Shown here: positions 7,319 through 14,901 of the stretch, one piece after another
Numbering within the stretch: position 1 is the first letter of the stretch
Layout: the number at the start of each line of letters is the position of its first letter
Assembly: GCA_019359375.1 (NCBI GenBank)
Contig: JAHHHL010000051.1
Span: forward strand, 1 to 44,473
Length of the DNA stretch: 44,473 nucleotides
Reading direction: 5' to 3'
Source: Lyngbya sp. HA4199-MV5
GTDB lineage: Bacteria > Cyanobacteriota > Cyanobacteriia > Leptolyngbyales > Leptolyngbyaceae
Translations under genes and position numbers: made by a program
Notes under the pieces: model-generated
Seen by the model: the letters and a program-made list of their open reading frames with translations, nothing else
The model's database searches: none
What the model was told of the DNA's origin: nothing

Positions 7319-8080
7319 CTACTGTGTGGTGTACCCGCCATCAATTGCGAGAGCTTGACCTGTCACAAAGCCAGCCCCGTCCGAACAAAGCCAAATCGTG
7401 GCACTAGCAATTTCTGACGGTTTTCCAAAACGTCCTACCGGATGAGTAGATAGCAGGTAGTCTCTCATTTGAGCAGATGAGCCAACAGAAGTCGCGTGCA
7501 TATCCGTCTCACTCACAACACCTGGACACACCGCATTCACTCTAATTCCCAACTTAGCAAACTCAAGTGCAGTTGCTTTTGTCAAGCCAATCACTGCATG
7601 TTTACTGGCGACGTACAAGGGTATACCACCCGCACCAACCAATCCGAAACCAGAGCTGTTGTTCACGATCACGCCTGTACCCTGTTTCAACATTTGTGCA
7701 GCTTCATACTTCATTGACAGCCAGACGCTTTTGACATTCACATCCATCATTCGGCTGTACTCGTCTTGCGTTTGCTCAGTAATGGAAGAGGCTTCACCAA
7801 AAGTACCAGCATTATTAAACGCGAAGTCAAGACGACCGAAAGTAGAGACTGCTTTTTCTACCATTGCCTGAACGTCAGCTTCTTGCGTGACATCGGTTTC
7901 GACAAAAATTCCCTTACTTCCAGCTTCCTTTATAAGTCGAACAGTTTCTTCGCCTTCTACATTACGACGACCTGCAACAACGACACTAGTGCCTTCCTGA
8001 GCAAATGCGATCGCCGTTGCTCGACCAATTCCTGAAGTGCCACCTGTGACTACCGCAACCTTGCCAGCAAAAATTGACAT
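7319..8080 (-). CDS. Short-chain dehydrogenase/reductase
   Basis: NAD(P)-dependent oxidoreductase of the classical SDR family, 253 residues. The cofactor motif TGGTSGIG is at about residue 12, NNAG near 88, and the catalytic Ser, then YVASK near 155-159; C-terminal CPGVV and DGG motifs are also present. The substrate cannot be predicted; the glucose-dehydrogenase-like SDR group is the nearest. The start at 8080 has GGAG seven bases upstream; the frame extends 13 codons further but without family similarity. It is divergent from an HxlR regulator, with a palindromic operator candidate between them, so the regulator probably controls it. Confidence 0.88.
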   Translation of the reverse strand: MSIFAGKVAVVTGGTSGIGRATAIAFAQEGTSVVVAGRRNVEGEETVRLIKEAGSKGIFVETDVTQEADVQAMVEKAVSTFGRLDFAFNNAGTFGEASSITEQTQDEYSRMMDVNVKSVWLSMKYEAAQMLKQGTGVIVNNSSGFGLVGAGGIPLYVASKHAVIGLTKATALEFAKLGIRVNAVCPGVVSETDMHATSVGSSAQMRDYLLSTHPVGRFGKPSEIASATIWLCSDGAGFVTGQALAIDGGYTTQ

Positions 8081-8176
8081 AAAAACTCCGAGGGAAATTT
8101 GTTGAACAACAAAAGCCATTGCTGTTGTTGTTACTGTTGCTCGTTCAATGCTAGAAGGCTACAATCCAAACCACAA

Positions 8177-8203
8177 GTATGTACAAGAAAGTGCTGTACT
8201 TAC
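8177..8203. promoter_or_regulatory. Palindromic operator candidate for the HxlR regulator
   Basis: GTATGTAC (8177-8184) and GTACTTAC (8196-8203) are inverted 8-mers (GTAwGTAC) separated by 11 bases, in the divergent SDR/HxlR promoter region and ending 14 bases before the HxlR ATG. Spaced inverted repeats of this kind are normal for HxlR-family dimers. Function is inferred. Confidence 0.65.
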
Positions 8204-8217
8204 CAAAAGGTGCGTAT

Positions 8218-8613
8218 ATGAATCCTTCATTCTCTCAACCTTGCCCTTTCGATCAAGCCTCCGGTGTTCGCAAAGCCCTCGACCTCATAGCTGACAAGTG
8301 GACTGTACTTGTGATCGTGGCGCTGATGAACGATAAAAAGCGATACAGCGAATTACACCGAAAAATTGAGGGGATTTCCCAAAAAATGCTGACTCAAACA
8401 TTGCGAAGGTTAGAGGACAATGGTTTAGTTCAACGAAAAATTTATCCAGTTATTCCGCCGATGGTTGAGTACTCTTTAACGCCACTAGGCGAGACTTTGG
8501 TTGAGCCGTTGAAAGCTTTATGTCGTTGGTCTTTTGAGCATTTTCATGAAGTTGAAGATGCTAGAGCAGTAACGGCTAGTAAAGAGAATAAAGTTGATCG
8601 AGTAGTTGTTTGA
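8218..8613 (+). CDS. HxlR-family winged-helix regulator
   Basis: 131-residue transcription regulator. The family signature is clear: CPFDQA near the start, then DLIADKWTVLVIVAL, RYSELHRKIEGISQKMLT and QTLRRLEDNGLVQR forming the winged helix, and EYSLTPLGETL. The N-terminal Cys in CPF is the position used for redox sensing in some relatives, so control by electrophiles or oxidants is possible but not shown. I choose ATG 8218, preceded by AAAAGG; the longer frame from 8179 would read through the operator palindrome. It most likely regulates itself and the divergent SDR. Confidence 0.88.
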   Translation: MNPSFSQPCPFDQASGVRKALDLIADKWTVLVIVALMNDKKRYSELHRKIEGISQKMLTQTLRRLEDNGLVQRKIYPVIPPMVEYSLTPLGETLVEPLKALCRWSFEHFHEVEDARAVTASKENKVDRVVV

Positions 8614-9005
8614 GATCGCGTGTGTACACTGTCGAACACGATGTTGGAGCAGCGAGTAGAGTTTTTTGTCTACGTTTCAGTGCTATTTGCCGCCGCTCAA
8701 TTTTGCCGCTAATTGAATCTAGATAGGTATACATAATTTAGGCAATCTTTGGATAATCAGAATCTAAGTTCCTCTAGAGTACTGATCACGTCTCCTGCGG
8801 ATGTGGTTTTCAGGAAGCTAATCTGAAAATCCTCGTGTCATTAGTTCAAAGTCTGTGCCTAGCGGATTTTAGTTTGCTAGCTAATGCCAGCGCGCCAACC
8901 TTATTAGGGGACGCAAGCTTCGGCTTGCGTTAGGGGAGCGTGAACAACCTGAGGAAGGTTGCTGAGAACATGGAGCGATCGCAGTGTATGCAACTGCCTT
9001 GTCAA
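8614..9005. other. Gene-free region with several hairpins
   Basis: No gene is supported. Visible structures are TTTTCAG with CTGAAAA (8807-8829), a perfect ACGCAAGC-TTCG-GCTTGCGT hairpin at 8911-8930 with a TTCG tetraloop, and CAACCT-AGGTTG at 8945-8961. They may be a structured non-coding RNA, element remnants, or the transcription end of the HxlR gene. The 123-bp palindromic repeat follows directly. Confidence 0.4.
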
Positions 9006-9141
9006 CGTGTTAGGGCGGGTCATCAATTAGCTCTGAAACCTTCCAGTATCAGCAGTGTCACGCCCGTTTCAACACGTCAAGCTAGGGGCTGGAACCCTTG
9101 GTGCAAGTAATGTGTAGTCGTAATTGATGACAGCCCCTAGC
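9006..9141. repeat. Complete 123-bp palindromic MITE-like element, copy B
   Basis: The element runs 9014-9136. Left end GGCGGGTCATCAATTA and right end (reverse complement) GGGCTGTCATCAATTA are 16-bp inverted repeats with few mismatches; flanks are TTAG and CTAG. Inside are two hairpin modules, the first ending CACGCCC and the second bounded by CTAGGGGCTG and CAGCCCCTAG. CGTGTT/AACACG (9006-9011, 9071-9076) adds an outer pairing for module 1. It lies between the convergent HxlR and ABC transporter genes, ending 15 bases before the transporter stop. Confidence 0.85.
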
Positions 9142-9155
9142 GGACTTCATCGCGC

Positions 9156-10943
9156 TTAGCCAAGTAATACCGTCTCTGGCGATCGCTTCACTTGCGATTC
9201 TAAAATGGCTCCATAAAGCGGACTGGTTGCCATCAATTCCTCATGCGTCCCTTGTGCGACCAGGCGACCCTTATCCATGAGAAAAATACGATCGGCGGTT
9301 TTCACGGTGCTAATGCGTTGGGCGACCACAAACGAGGTGCAGGTGCGTTGACGCATGAGATCATCTAACGCGGCTTGGATTTGGGCAGCCGTTTGAGCAT
9401 CTACCGCCGAGGTGCTGTCGTCCAAAATCAGGATGCTGTAGTCGGTGAGGAGGGTACGGGCGATCGCCAGTCGTTGTTTCTGCCCGCCAGATAAGCCTAC
9501 GCCGCGTTCACCGACGATCGTCTCATAGCCATCGGGTAATTCCAAAATAAAGTCGTGCATTTGGGCAGCTTTTGCCATTTCGATCACCTGCTCCATCGAG
9601 GCATTGGGTTTCGCATAGGCAATGTTTTCGCGGAGGGTGCCAGAGAAGAGGGTGGTTTCCTGAAAGACAATGCCAATGCGCGATCGCAGACTCTTCAACG
9701 TGAAATCGCGTACATCCCGACCATCAATGCGGATGGCTCCAGCCGTGGCATCGTAGAAGCGAGGAATCAAGTTCATAATCGTGCTTTTACCCGAAGCCGT
9801 CATGCCCAGTACGGCAATCAGTTCATTGGGACGGGTTTCAAAGGAGACCTCTTTGAGCGCTTCGGTAGTGGCACCGGGATAGCGGAAGGACACGTTTTCA
9901 AACGTAATTCTGCCGCCACAGGTTTCAAACGCAACGGCATGAGGACGATCGCGAATTTCAACTTCAGCGTCCACTACTTCATACACGCGCTCGGCGGAGG
10001 CGGCTGCCTGGGCGATCGCGGGTGCCGCAAACCCAATCAGCAAAATGGGCTGCAAAATCAGCAGCAGGTAGGAATTAAACGCCACCAGTTCACCCACAGA
10101 GAACTGACCGCCAATCACCTCTGCACCGCCATAACCAAACACTGCCAGCGTCACTAGATTGCTGAGCAAGAAGATAAACGGAAACGTGTTGCGAATGGCG
10201 CGAATGGTTTTCATGTTTTCCCGCACCAGGGCATCGTTCATTGCCGTGTAGCGGACGTTTTCGGCTGTTTCGCGCACAAAGGCTTTGACCACGCGAATAC
10301 CCAGCAGATTTTCTTGCAAAACAGCGTTGAGGTCGCCCAATTGCTCTTGCACCCGCTTAAAGAGCGCCCCGTTGCGAGTGAGAAAGTTTGCCAGCAGCCA
10401 GCCCGCCATCGGTACAACCGTGAGCGTCAGCAGCGCCAGTTTCCAGTTCATCACCAACAGGATGACGGCGATCGCCACCAGCGTCACGACCGAGTTAATT
10501 ACCTGAATTAAACTCGTGCTGAGAAAGGCGCGAATTTGTTCAATGTCGCTCGTAACACGGGTTAGCAGTTGGGAGGTTTGCGACTGATCGTGATAGCTAA
10601 AGCTGAGGTTTTGAATCTGGCTAAAAATTTTGTTGCGTAAATCGTAAGCAACTCCCTGGGAGGCGGCTTCTGCCCAATAGCTTTGCCCAAAGTTGAACAA
10701 GCCACGGGCAATCGCAGCCACCACCAACCAACCAGCACTCTGAAGCACAATCTGGAGGCTCTGTTTTGCAATGCCCTCGTCAATGCCCCACCGAAAGAGT
10801 TGAGGGGTTACTGCACTGGCAACCGTCAGCAGCAACAGGCTAACTAAAGCACCTAGCGCAGTCCAGAGATAGACGCTCAAACTTTTCATCACCCGCCAGA
10901 TCGGCTGCATAGACGAAGGTTCTTGAAGTTCTGCTTGTTGCAT
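9156..10943 (-). CDS. ABC exporter, fused permease and ATPase
   Basis: 595-residue half-transporter of the MsbA/MDR-like exporter class: six membrane segments in the first ~310 residues, then a nucleotide-binding domain. Walker A reads GMTASGKS, the signature is LSGGQKQR, Walker B is ILILDDSTSAVD and the H-loop reads VVAQRISTV. The usual catalytic Glu after Walker B is Asp and the switch His is Gln; both changes occur together in a known subgroup of bacterial exporters, often heterodimer partners, but no second half-transporter is adjacent. The substrate is unknown (lipid or drug-like). The gene is monocistronic here. Confidence 0.88.
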   Translation of the reverse strand: MQQAELQEPSSMQPIWRVMKSLSVYLWTALGALVSLLLLTVASAVTPQLFRWGIDEGIAKQSLQIVLQSAGWLVVAAIARGLFNFGQSYWAEAASQGVAYDLRNKIFSQIQNLSFSYHDQSQTSQLLTRVTSDIEQIRAFLSTSLIQVINSVVTLVAIAVILLVMNWKLALLTLTVVPMAGWLLANFLTRNGALFKRVQEQLGDLNAVLQENLLGIRVVKAFVRETAENVRYTAMNDALVRENMKTIRAIRNTFPFIFLLSNLVTLAVFGYGGAEVIGGQFSVGELVAFNSYLLLILQPILLIGFAAPAIAQAAASAERVYEVVDAEVEIRDRPHAVAFETCGGRITFENVSFRYPGATTEALKEVSFETRPNELIAVLGMTASGKSTIMNLIPRFYDATAGAIRIDGRDVRDFTLKSLRSRIGIVFQETTLFSGTLRENIAYAKPNASMEQVIEMAKAAQMHDFILELPDGYETIVGERGVGLSGGQKQRLAIARTLLTDYSILILDDSTSAVDAQTAAQIQAALDDLMRQRTCTSFVVAQRISTVKTADRIFLMDKGRLVAQGTHEELMATSPLYGAILESQVKRSPETVLLG

Positions 10944-11274
10944 AACTGGTGTTACCGCTCAGGGGACGGTCGATCGCCGTCGTGTTTGAATGCTTAGCCA
11001 TTCGTCAAAATTGTAAACCGTCTGCGTTCCTGCCGTAGTACTGGTCAAAATGAGGGCGCGAAGGCAAAAGTGGGGTGGACTAAATAGGCTATATTAAGCT
11101 CCACCGGGCAATAATGAAAAGTGGTCGCTTAGCTAGCGCCAAATGACTGAAATTTTGCACTGTTGCATCAACCTGGCAGCGTTAAAGCCGTTGGGCTGGC
11201 AAGGAATGCTTGGGACGGCTTAGTTTGATATCGATCACTCTGTAGAGCAGCAAATCAACCTGTAGAACAGCACT
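10944..11274. other. Divergent promoter region with repeated 13-mer
   Basis: About 330 bases between the divergent ABC exporter and ethylene-receptor kinase; no gene is seen. Just before the kinase, CTGTAGAGCAGCA (11240-11252) and CTGTAGAACAGCA (11260-11272) are direct repeats with a 20-bp period. A binding site for a regulator contacting the same DNA face twice is one reading. No Shine-Dalgarno is apparent for the kinase. Confidence 0.5.
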
Positions 11275-13140
11275 ATGTTGGATGCCATCCAGACTTTTTT
11301 GAGTGCCGGATCGTTCATTCCGCACGGGCACTGCTATCTGTGGAAACCAGAGTTAGTCGGGCTACACATCCTTGCCGATGCGGTGATTGCGATCGCCTAT
11401 TACTCCATCCCTCCAGCGCTGTTCTACTTCGTGCGCAAGCGCCAGGATTTGCCCTTTAGCTGGATGTTTCTGCTGTTTGGCGCGTTTATCACTGCTTGTG
11501 GCACCACACATCTCCTGGAAATTTGGACGCTCTGGCACCCTGTCTACTGGCTCTCAGGTACAGTCAAAGCGGGCACGGCAGCCGTTTCCTTGCTGACTGC
11601 GCTCGAACTAATACCCTTACTACCCAAAGCCCTTTCCTTGCCGAGCCATACCCAGCTAGAAACCGCGAACCAGGAGTTACAGCATGAAATTGCCGAGCGT
11701 AAACAGATTGAGGCAGCGTTACGTGAGAGCGAAGCTCGCTACCGCGCGATCGTCGAAGACCAGACTGAGCTGATTACCCGCTTTCAACCCAATGGCACGC
11801 TGACGTTTGTGAACGAGGCTTATTGTCGCTACTTTGGGCAACGGCGAGAAGATTTGATTGGGGCATCCTACAAACCCATTATCTTTACAGAGGATTACAA
11901 ACAACTCGATCGCACCTTGCAAGCGATGAATCAGGAGCATTCGATCGCCATCAGCGAAAACCGAGTCGTGGTGGGAGGGCAGGTGCGGTGGACGCAGTGG
12001 AACAACCGAATGCTGTTTGATGAAGCGGGTCAATTTGTCGAGTTTCAATCGGTTGGGCGTGATGTGACTGAGCTAAAGCAGGCAGAAGCAGCTCTACAAC
12101 AAAGTCAGCGGTTTGCTCAAAAAATTGCCGACACCACCCCAGCCGTCATCTACGTCCTCGATTTGATCAAACAAGACAAAATCTACGGCAATCACGAGAT
12201 TGGCGAACATCTTGGCTATACGCCTGAGGCGATCGCGTCCATGCAGCCAGATTTTTTGCAGACCGTCATGCACCCAGATGATTTTTTGCAGCGGCAACGC
12301 AACTTTAACCGATGGGATAAGGTCAGCGATGGTGACATCCTCAGCACCGAATTTCGGGTGAAGCACTGTAACGGCGAATGGCGCTATTTTCAATGTCAGG
12401 AAACGCTGTTTGCACGCCACCACGACAGCTCGCCTCAACAAGTTCTCGGTGTTGCGGTGGATATCACAGCCGCAAAAAAATTGGAAGAACTGCGCCAGGC
12501 TGAAGAGCAGCTACAAGCCTCCCTCAATGAAAAGAATGTCTTACTTAAAGAAATCCATCATCGAGTAAAAAATAATTTACAAATTGTGTATAGTTTGCTG
12601 CGGTTACAGCATCGACGCGTCAAAGATCAGCATGCCGCAGACATTTTGCTTGAAAGCCAAAACCGCATTAAGTCGATCGCGCTCATCCACGAAAAACTTT
12701 ACCGCTCTGATGACTTAGCCAAAATCGATCTAAGCCACTATATTCCTAACTTAGCCACCAGTTTGTTTAGTTCTTACAACACCAGAGTCAATGCAGTCTC
12801 CCTCAAAACGAACATTGAGTCTGTGTCACTGGATATTGATACGGCTATTCCCTGTGGTTTAATCATCAACGAATTGGTGACAAACTCGCTCAAATATGCG
12901 TTTCCAAACGAGGAACCTGGCGAGATTGCGATCAACCTGTATGCCAGTGGCGATCGCCAGCTAACGCTAGCGGTTAGCGATAACGGCGTTGGTATACCAG
13001 AGGCGATTGAGCAAAGCAAGCCAGATTCATTGGGCTTAAAGCTTGTACATGATTTAGTGCAGCAGTTAGAGGGCACTCTGAAAATGTACCGCAATCGTGG
13101 CACTGCCTTCGAGATCACGTTTGCAGGGAGTGAGGCTTAA
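11275..13140 (+). CDS. Ethylene-receptor-like histidine kinase
   Basis: Membrane sensor kinase whose first ~130 residues form the three-helix ethylene-binding domain of plant ETR1 and cyanobacterial homologues. Residues matching the ETR1 copper/ethylene site are conserved with identical spacing: Asp35, Tyr42, Ile72, Cys75 and His79 (motif FITACGTTHLLEIW). A coiled-coil linker (ETANQELQHEIAERKQ) follows, then two PAS domains (about 150-275 and 280-405), a HisKA_2-type phosphoacceptor EIHHRVKNNLQ at 428-429, and an ATPase domain with NELVTNSLKYAF and DNGVGIP. 621 residues. Its TAA stop overlaps the ATG of the next kinase (TAATG), so the two are co-translated and probably act in one pathway; related receptors in cyanobacteria affect phototaxis. 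Confidence 0.92.
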   Translation: MLDAIQTFLSAGSFIPHGHCYLWKPELVGLHILADAVIAIAYYSIPPALFYFVRKRQDLPFSWMFLLFGAFITACGTTHLLEIWTLWHPVYWLSGTVKAGTAAVSLLTALELIPLLPKALSLPSHTQLETANQELQHEIAERKQIEAALRESEARYRAIVEDQTELITRFQPNGTLTFVNEAYCRYFGQRREDLIGASYKPIIFTEDYKQLDRTLQAMNQEHSIAISENRVVVGGQVRWTQWNNRMLFDEAGQFVEFQSVGRDVTELKQAEAALQQSQRFAQKIADTTPAVIYVLDLIKQDKIYGNHEIGEHLGYTPEAIASMQPDFLQTVMHPDDFLQRQRNFNRWDKVSDGDILSTEFRVKHCNGEWRYFQCQETLFARHHDSSPQQVLGVAVDITAAKKLEELRQAEEQLQASLNEKNVLLKEIHHRVKNNLQIVYSLLRLQHRRVKDQHAADILLESQNRIKSIALIHEKLYRSDDLAKIDLSHYIPNLATSLFSSYNTRVNAVSLKTNIESVSLDIDTAIPCGLIINELVTNSLKYAFPNEEPGEIAINLYASGDRQLTLAVSDNGVGIPEAIEQSKPDSLGLKLVHDLVQQLEGTLKMYRNRGTAFEITFAGSEA

Positions 13141-14762
13141 TGCAAGGAACGGCATCCCAACCTGTAGGGGCAAAAAAAGTACACATTCTTGTCGTAGAAG
13201 ATGAGAGTGTCATTGCTGCCGATATTAAAGATTGCCTGGAGAATCTAGGCTACGCGGTGCCTGCAATCGTGGTTTCGGGTGAAGCTGCCGTTGCGACAGC
13301 CATCACCGTGCGCCCTGATCTCGTTTTGATGGACATTCGACTCAAAGGGGAGATGGATGGTGTGCAGGCGGCGGCAGCTATTTGGACTCACCTCCGGATT
13401 CCAGTGGTGTACTCAACGGGGCATTCCGATCGCAGCACGATGGAACGTGCTAAAGCGACGGAGCCGTTTGGATATGTACTTAAACCCATTGAAGAGCAAG
13501 AACTCTACGTCGCGATCGAGACGGCGCTGCAACGGTTTCGTCTCAACCGAGATTTGCAAGAGCGTGAGCAATGGCTTTCCAGCATTCTCAAAGCCATTGG
13601 CGATGGCGTGATTGTCACCGACGCTTCAAGCCGTATTCGCTTTCTCAATGGCGCTGCCGAAGCCTTGACGGGCTGGCAACAGGAAGACGCGATCGGCAAG
13701 AAGAGTACTGAAATTTTTCACCTCGTCCATGAACAAACACGAGTATCACTCCCCAACCCGATTGATGAAGTTTTGCAAACTGGTCAATTAGTGTATCTTC
13801 CCGACCATGCGCTGCTCTGTACCAAGAGCGGTCAAAACGTGCCGATCGCCGATAGTGCCGCCCCCTTTCGTAACGACTCAGGCATCATCACAGGCGTGGT
13901 GCTGGTCTTTCGTGATGTGACTGAACGACGACAAGCAGAAGAACGCGATCGTGCGATCGCACGATCGCAACAGCTTGAAGACCAAATGGCTGAACTGCAA
14001 CGGCTGAACCAACTGAAAGATGACTTTCTGAACACCGTTTCCCACGAGCTACGCACACCGTTGACCAATATTAAAATGGCGGTGCGGATGCTGGAAGTAG
14101 CGTTGAATCGAGCCGATCGTGCGCTCTCCACCAGTGATTTGGACACCAACCCAACCATCCGCTACTTGCAAATCTTAAACGACCAGTGTGAACGCCAAAC
14201 CAGCCTGATTAATGACTTGCTCGATTTACAACGGCTTAATGCAGATGCCTACGCGATCGACATTTCCACAATCTACCTGCAAACCTGGTTGCCCAATCTA
14301 GCCGCCAACTTTCAAGAACGTGCGCTCAGTCAACAGCAACAATTGCACCTTAGCCTTGAGCCAACCTTACCACCCATCATGACGGATGCCTCCAGCCTGA
14401 ATCGGATGGTGTCAGAACTGCTCAACAACGCTGTGAAATACACGCCCAGTGGTGAACGCATTAGCGTTGCTGGGCAAATTCTCGAAGGTCTATCGCCCAA
14501 TGTACCGATGCTGCAAATTCAGGTTTGCAACTCCGGGGTGGAAATTCCAGCCACCGAACTGTCCCGCATTTTTGACCAGTTCTACCGCATTCCCAGTGCC
14601 GATCGCTGGCGGCAAGGCGGCACTGGCTTGGGGCTAACCCTGGTGAAGAAATTGCTCGATCGGTTGGGTGGCTCTATTCAAGTGACCAGTACACCGTTAC
14701 AAACCTGCTTTGCGATCGTGCTACCCGTTGAGCGTCTTGATGCGTCGAGTACGTCTGAATGA
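13140..14762 (+). CDS. REC-PAS-histidine kinase, partner of the ethylene receptor
   Basis: 540-residue soluble hybrid protein. An N-terminal receiver has the phosphoacceptor Asp65 (LVLMDIRL) and the acidic pocket VVEDES; a PAS domain covers about 140-270, a coiled-coil leads to a classic HisKA domain with His302 (TVSHELRTPL), and the ATPase domain shows NNAVKYTPSG and GGTGLGLTLVKK. With a receiver at the front it can accept phosphate, most simply from the overlapping upstream receptor kinase, and pass a signal on through its own kinase. The output regulator is not encoded here. Overlap with the upstream stop by one base indicates tight translational coupling. Confidence 0.9.
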   Translation: MQGTASQPVGAKKVHILVVEDESVIAADIKDCLENLGYAVPAIVVSGEAAVATAITVRPDLVLMDIRLKGEMDGVQAAAAIWTHLRIPVVYSTGHSDRSTMERAKATEPFGYVLKPIEEQELYVAIETALQRFRLNRDLQEREQWLSSILKAIGDGVIVTDASSRIRFLNGAAEALTGWQQEDAIGKKSTEIFHLVHEQTRVSLPNPIDEVLQTGQLVYLPDHALLCTKSGQNVPIADSAAPFRNDSGIITGVVLVFRDVTERRQAEERDRAIARSQQLEDQMAELQRLNQLKDDFLNTVSHELRTPLTNIKMAVRMLEVALNRADRALSTSDLDTNPTIRYLQILNDQCERQTSLINDLLDLQRLNADAYAIDISTIYLQTWLPNLAANFQERALSQQQQLHLSLEPTLPPIMTDASSLNRMVSELLNNAVKYTPSGERISVAGQILEGLSPNVPMLQIQVCNSGVEIPATELSRIFDQFYRIPSADRWRQGGTGLGLTLVKKLLDRLGGSIQVTSTPLQTCFAIVLPVERLDASSTSE

Positions 14763-14901
14763 GAGCGAGGGTAAGGGGCAAGGGGAGCAGAGGGGGCAGA
14801 GGGAGTCAGGAGTCAGGAGTCAGGAGTCAGCTTTTTAGCCTTTAGCCTTCATCCCCTGCTCCCCCCTGCTTCCCTGCTTCCCTTGCCTCCCTTGCCTCCC
14901 C
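14763..14901. repeat. Purine/pyrimidine-rich tandem repeats between convergent genes
   Basis: The left part carries G/A-rich units (GGGCAAGGGG, GCAGAGGG) and four to five tandem GAGTCAG heptamers; the right part carries complementary C/T-rich units (CCCTGCTTCC, CCCTTGCCTC). The two halves can fold into one long imperfect hairpin between the convergent kinase and clpB genes, so it may act as a two-way terminator. Heptanucleotide-type repeats are common in filamentous cyanobacteria. Confidence 0.75.

Noticed and set aside
7641-7871. Short plus-strand frames across the SDR gene
   Set aside because: Antisense shadows of the SDR, which has all its family motifs.
9555-10157. 200-codon open frame on the plus strand
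   Set aside because: Lies wholly antisense to the well-supported ABC exporter ATPase domain, and its His/Asn/Phe-rich translation matches no family.
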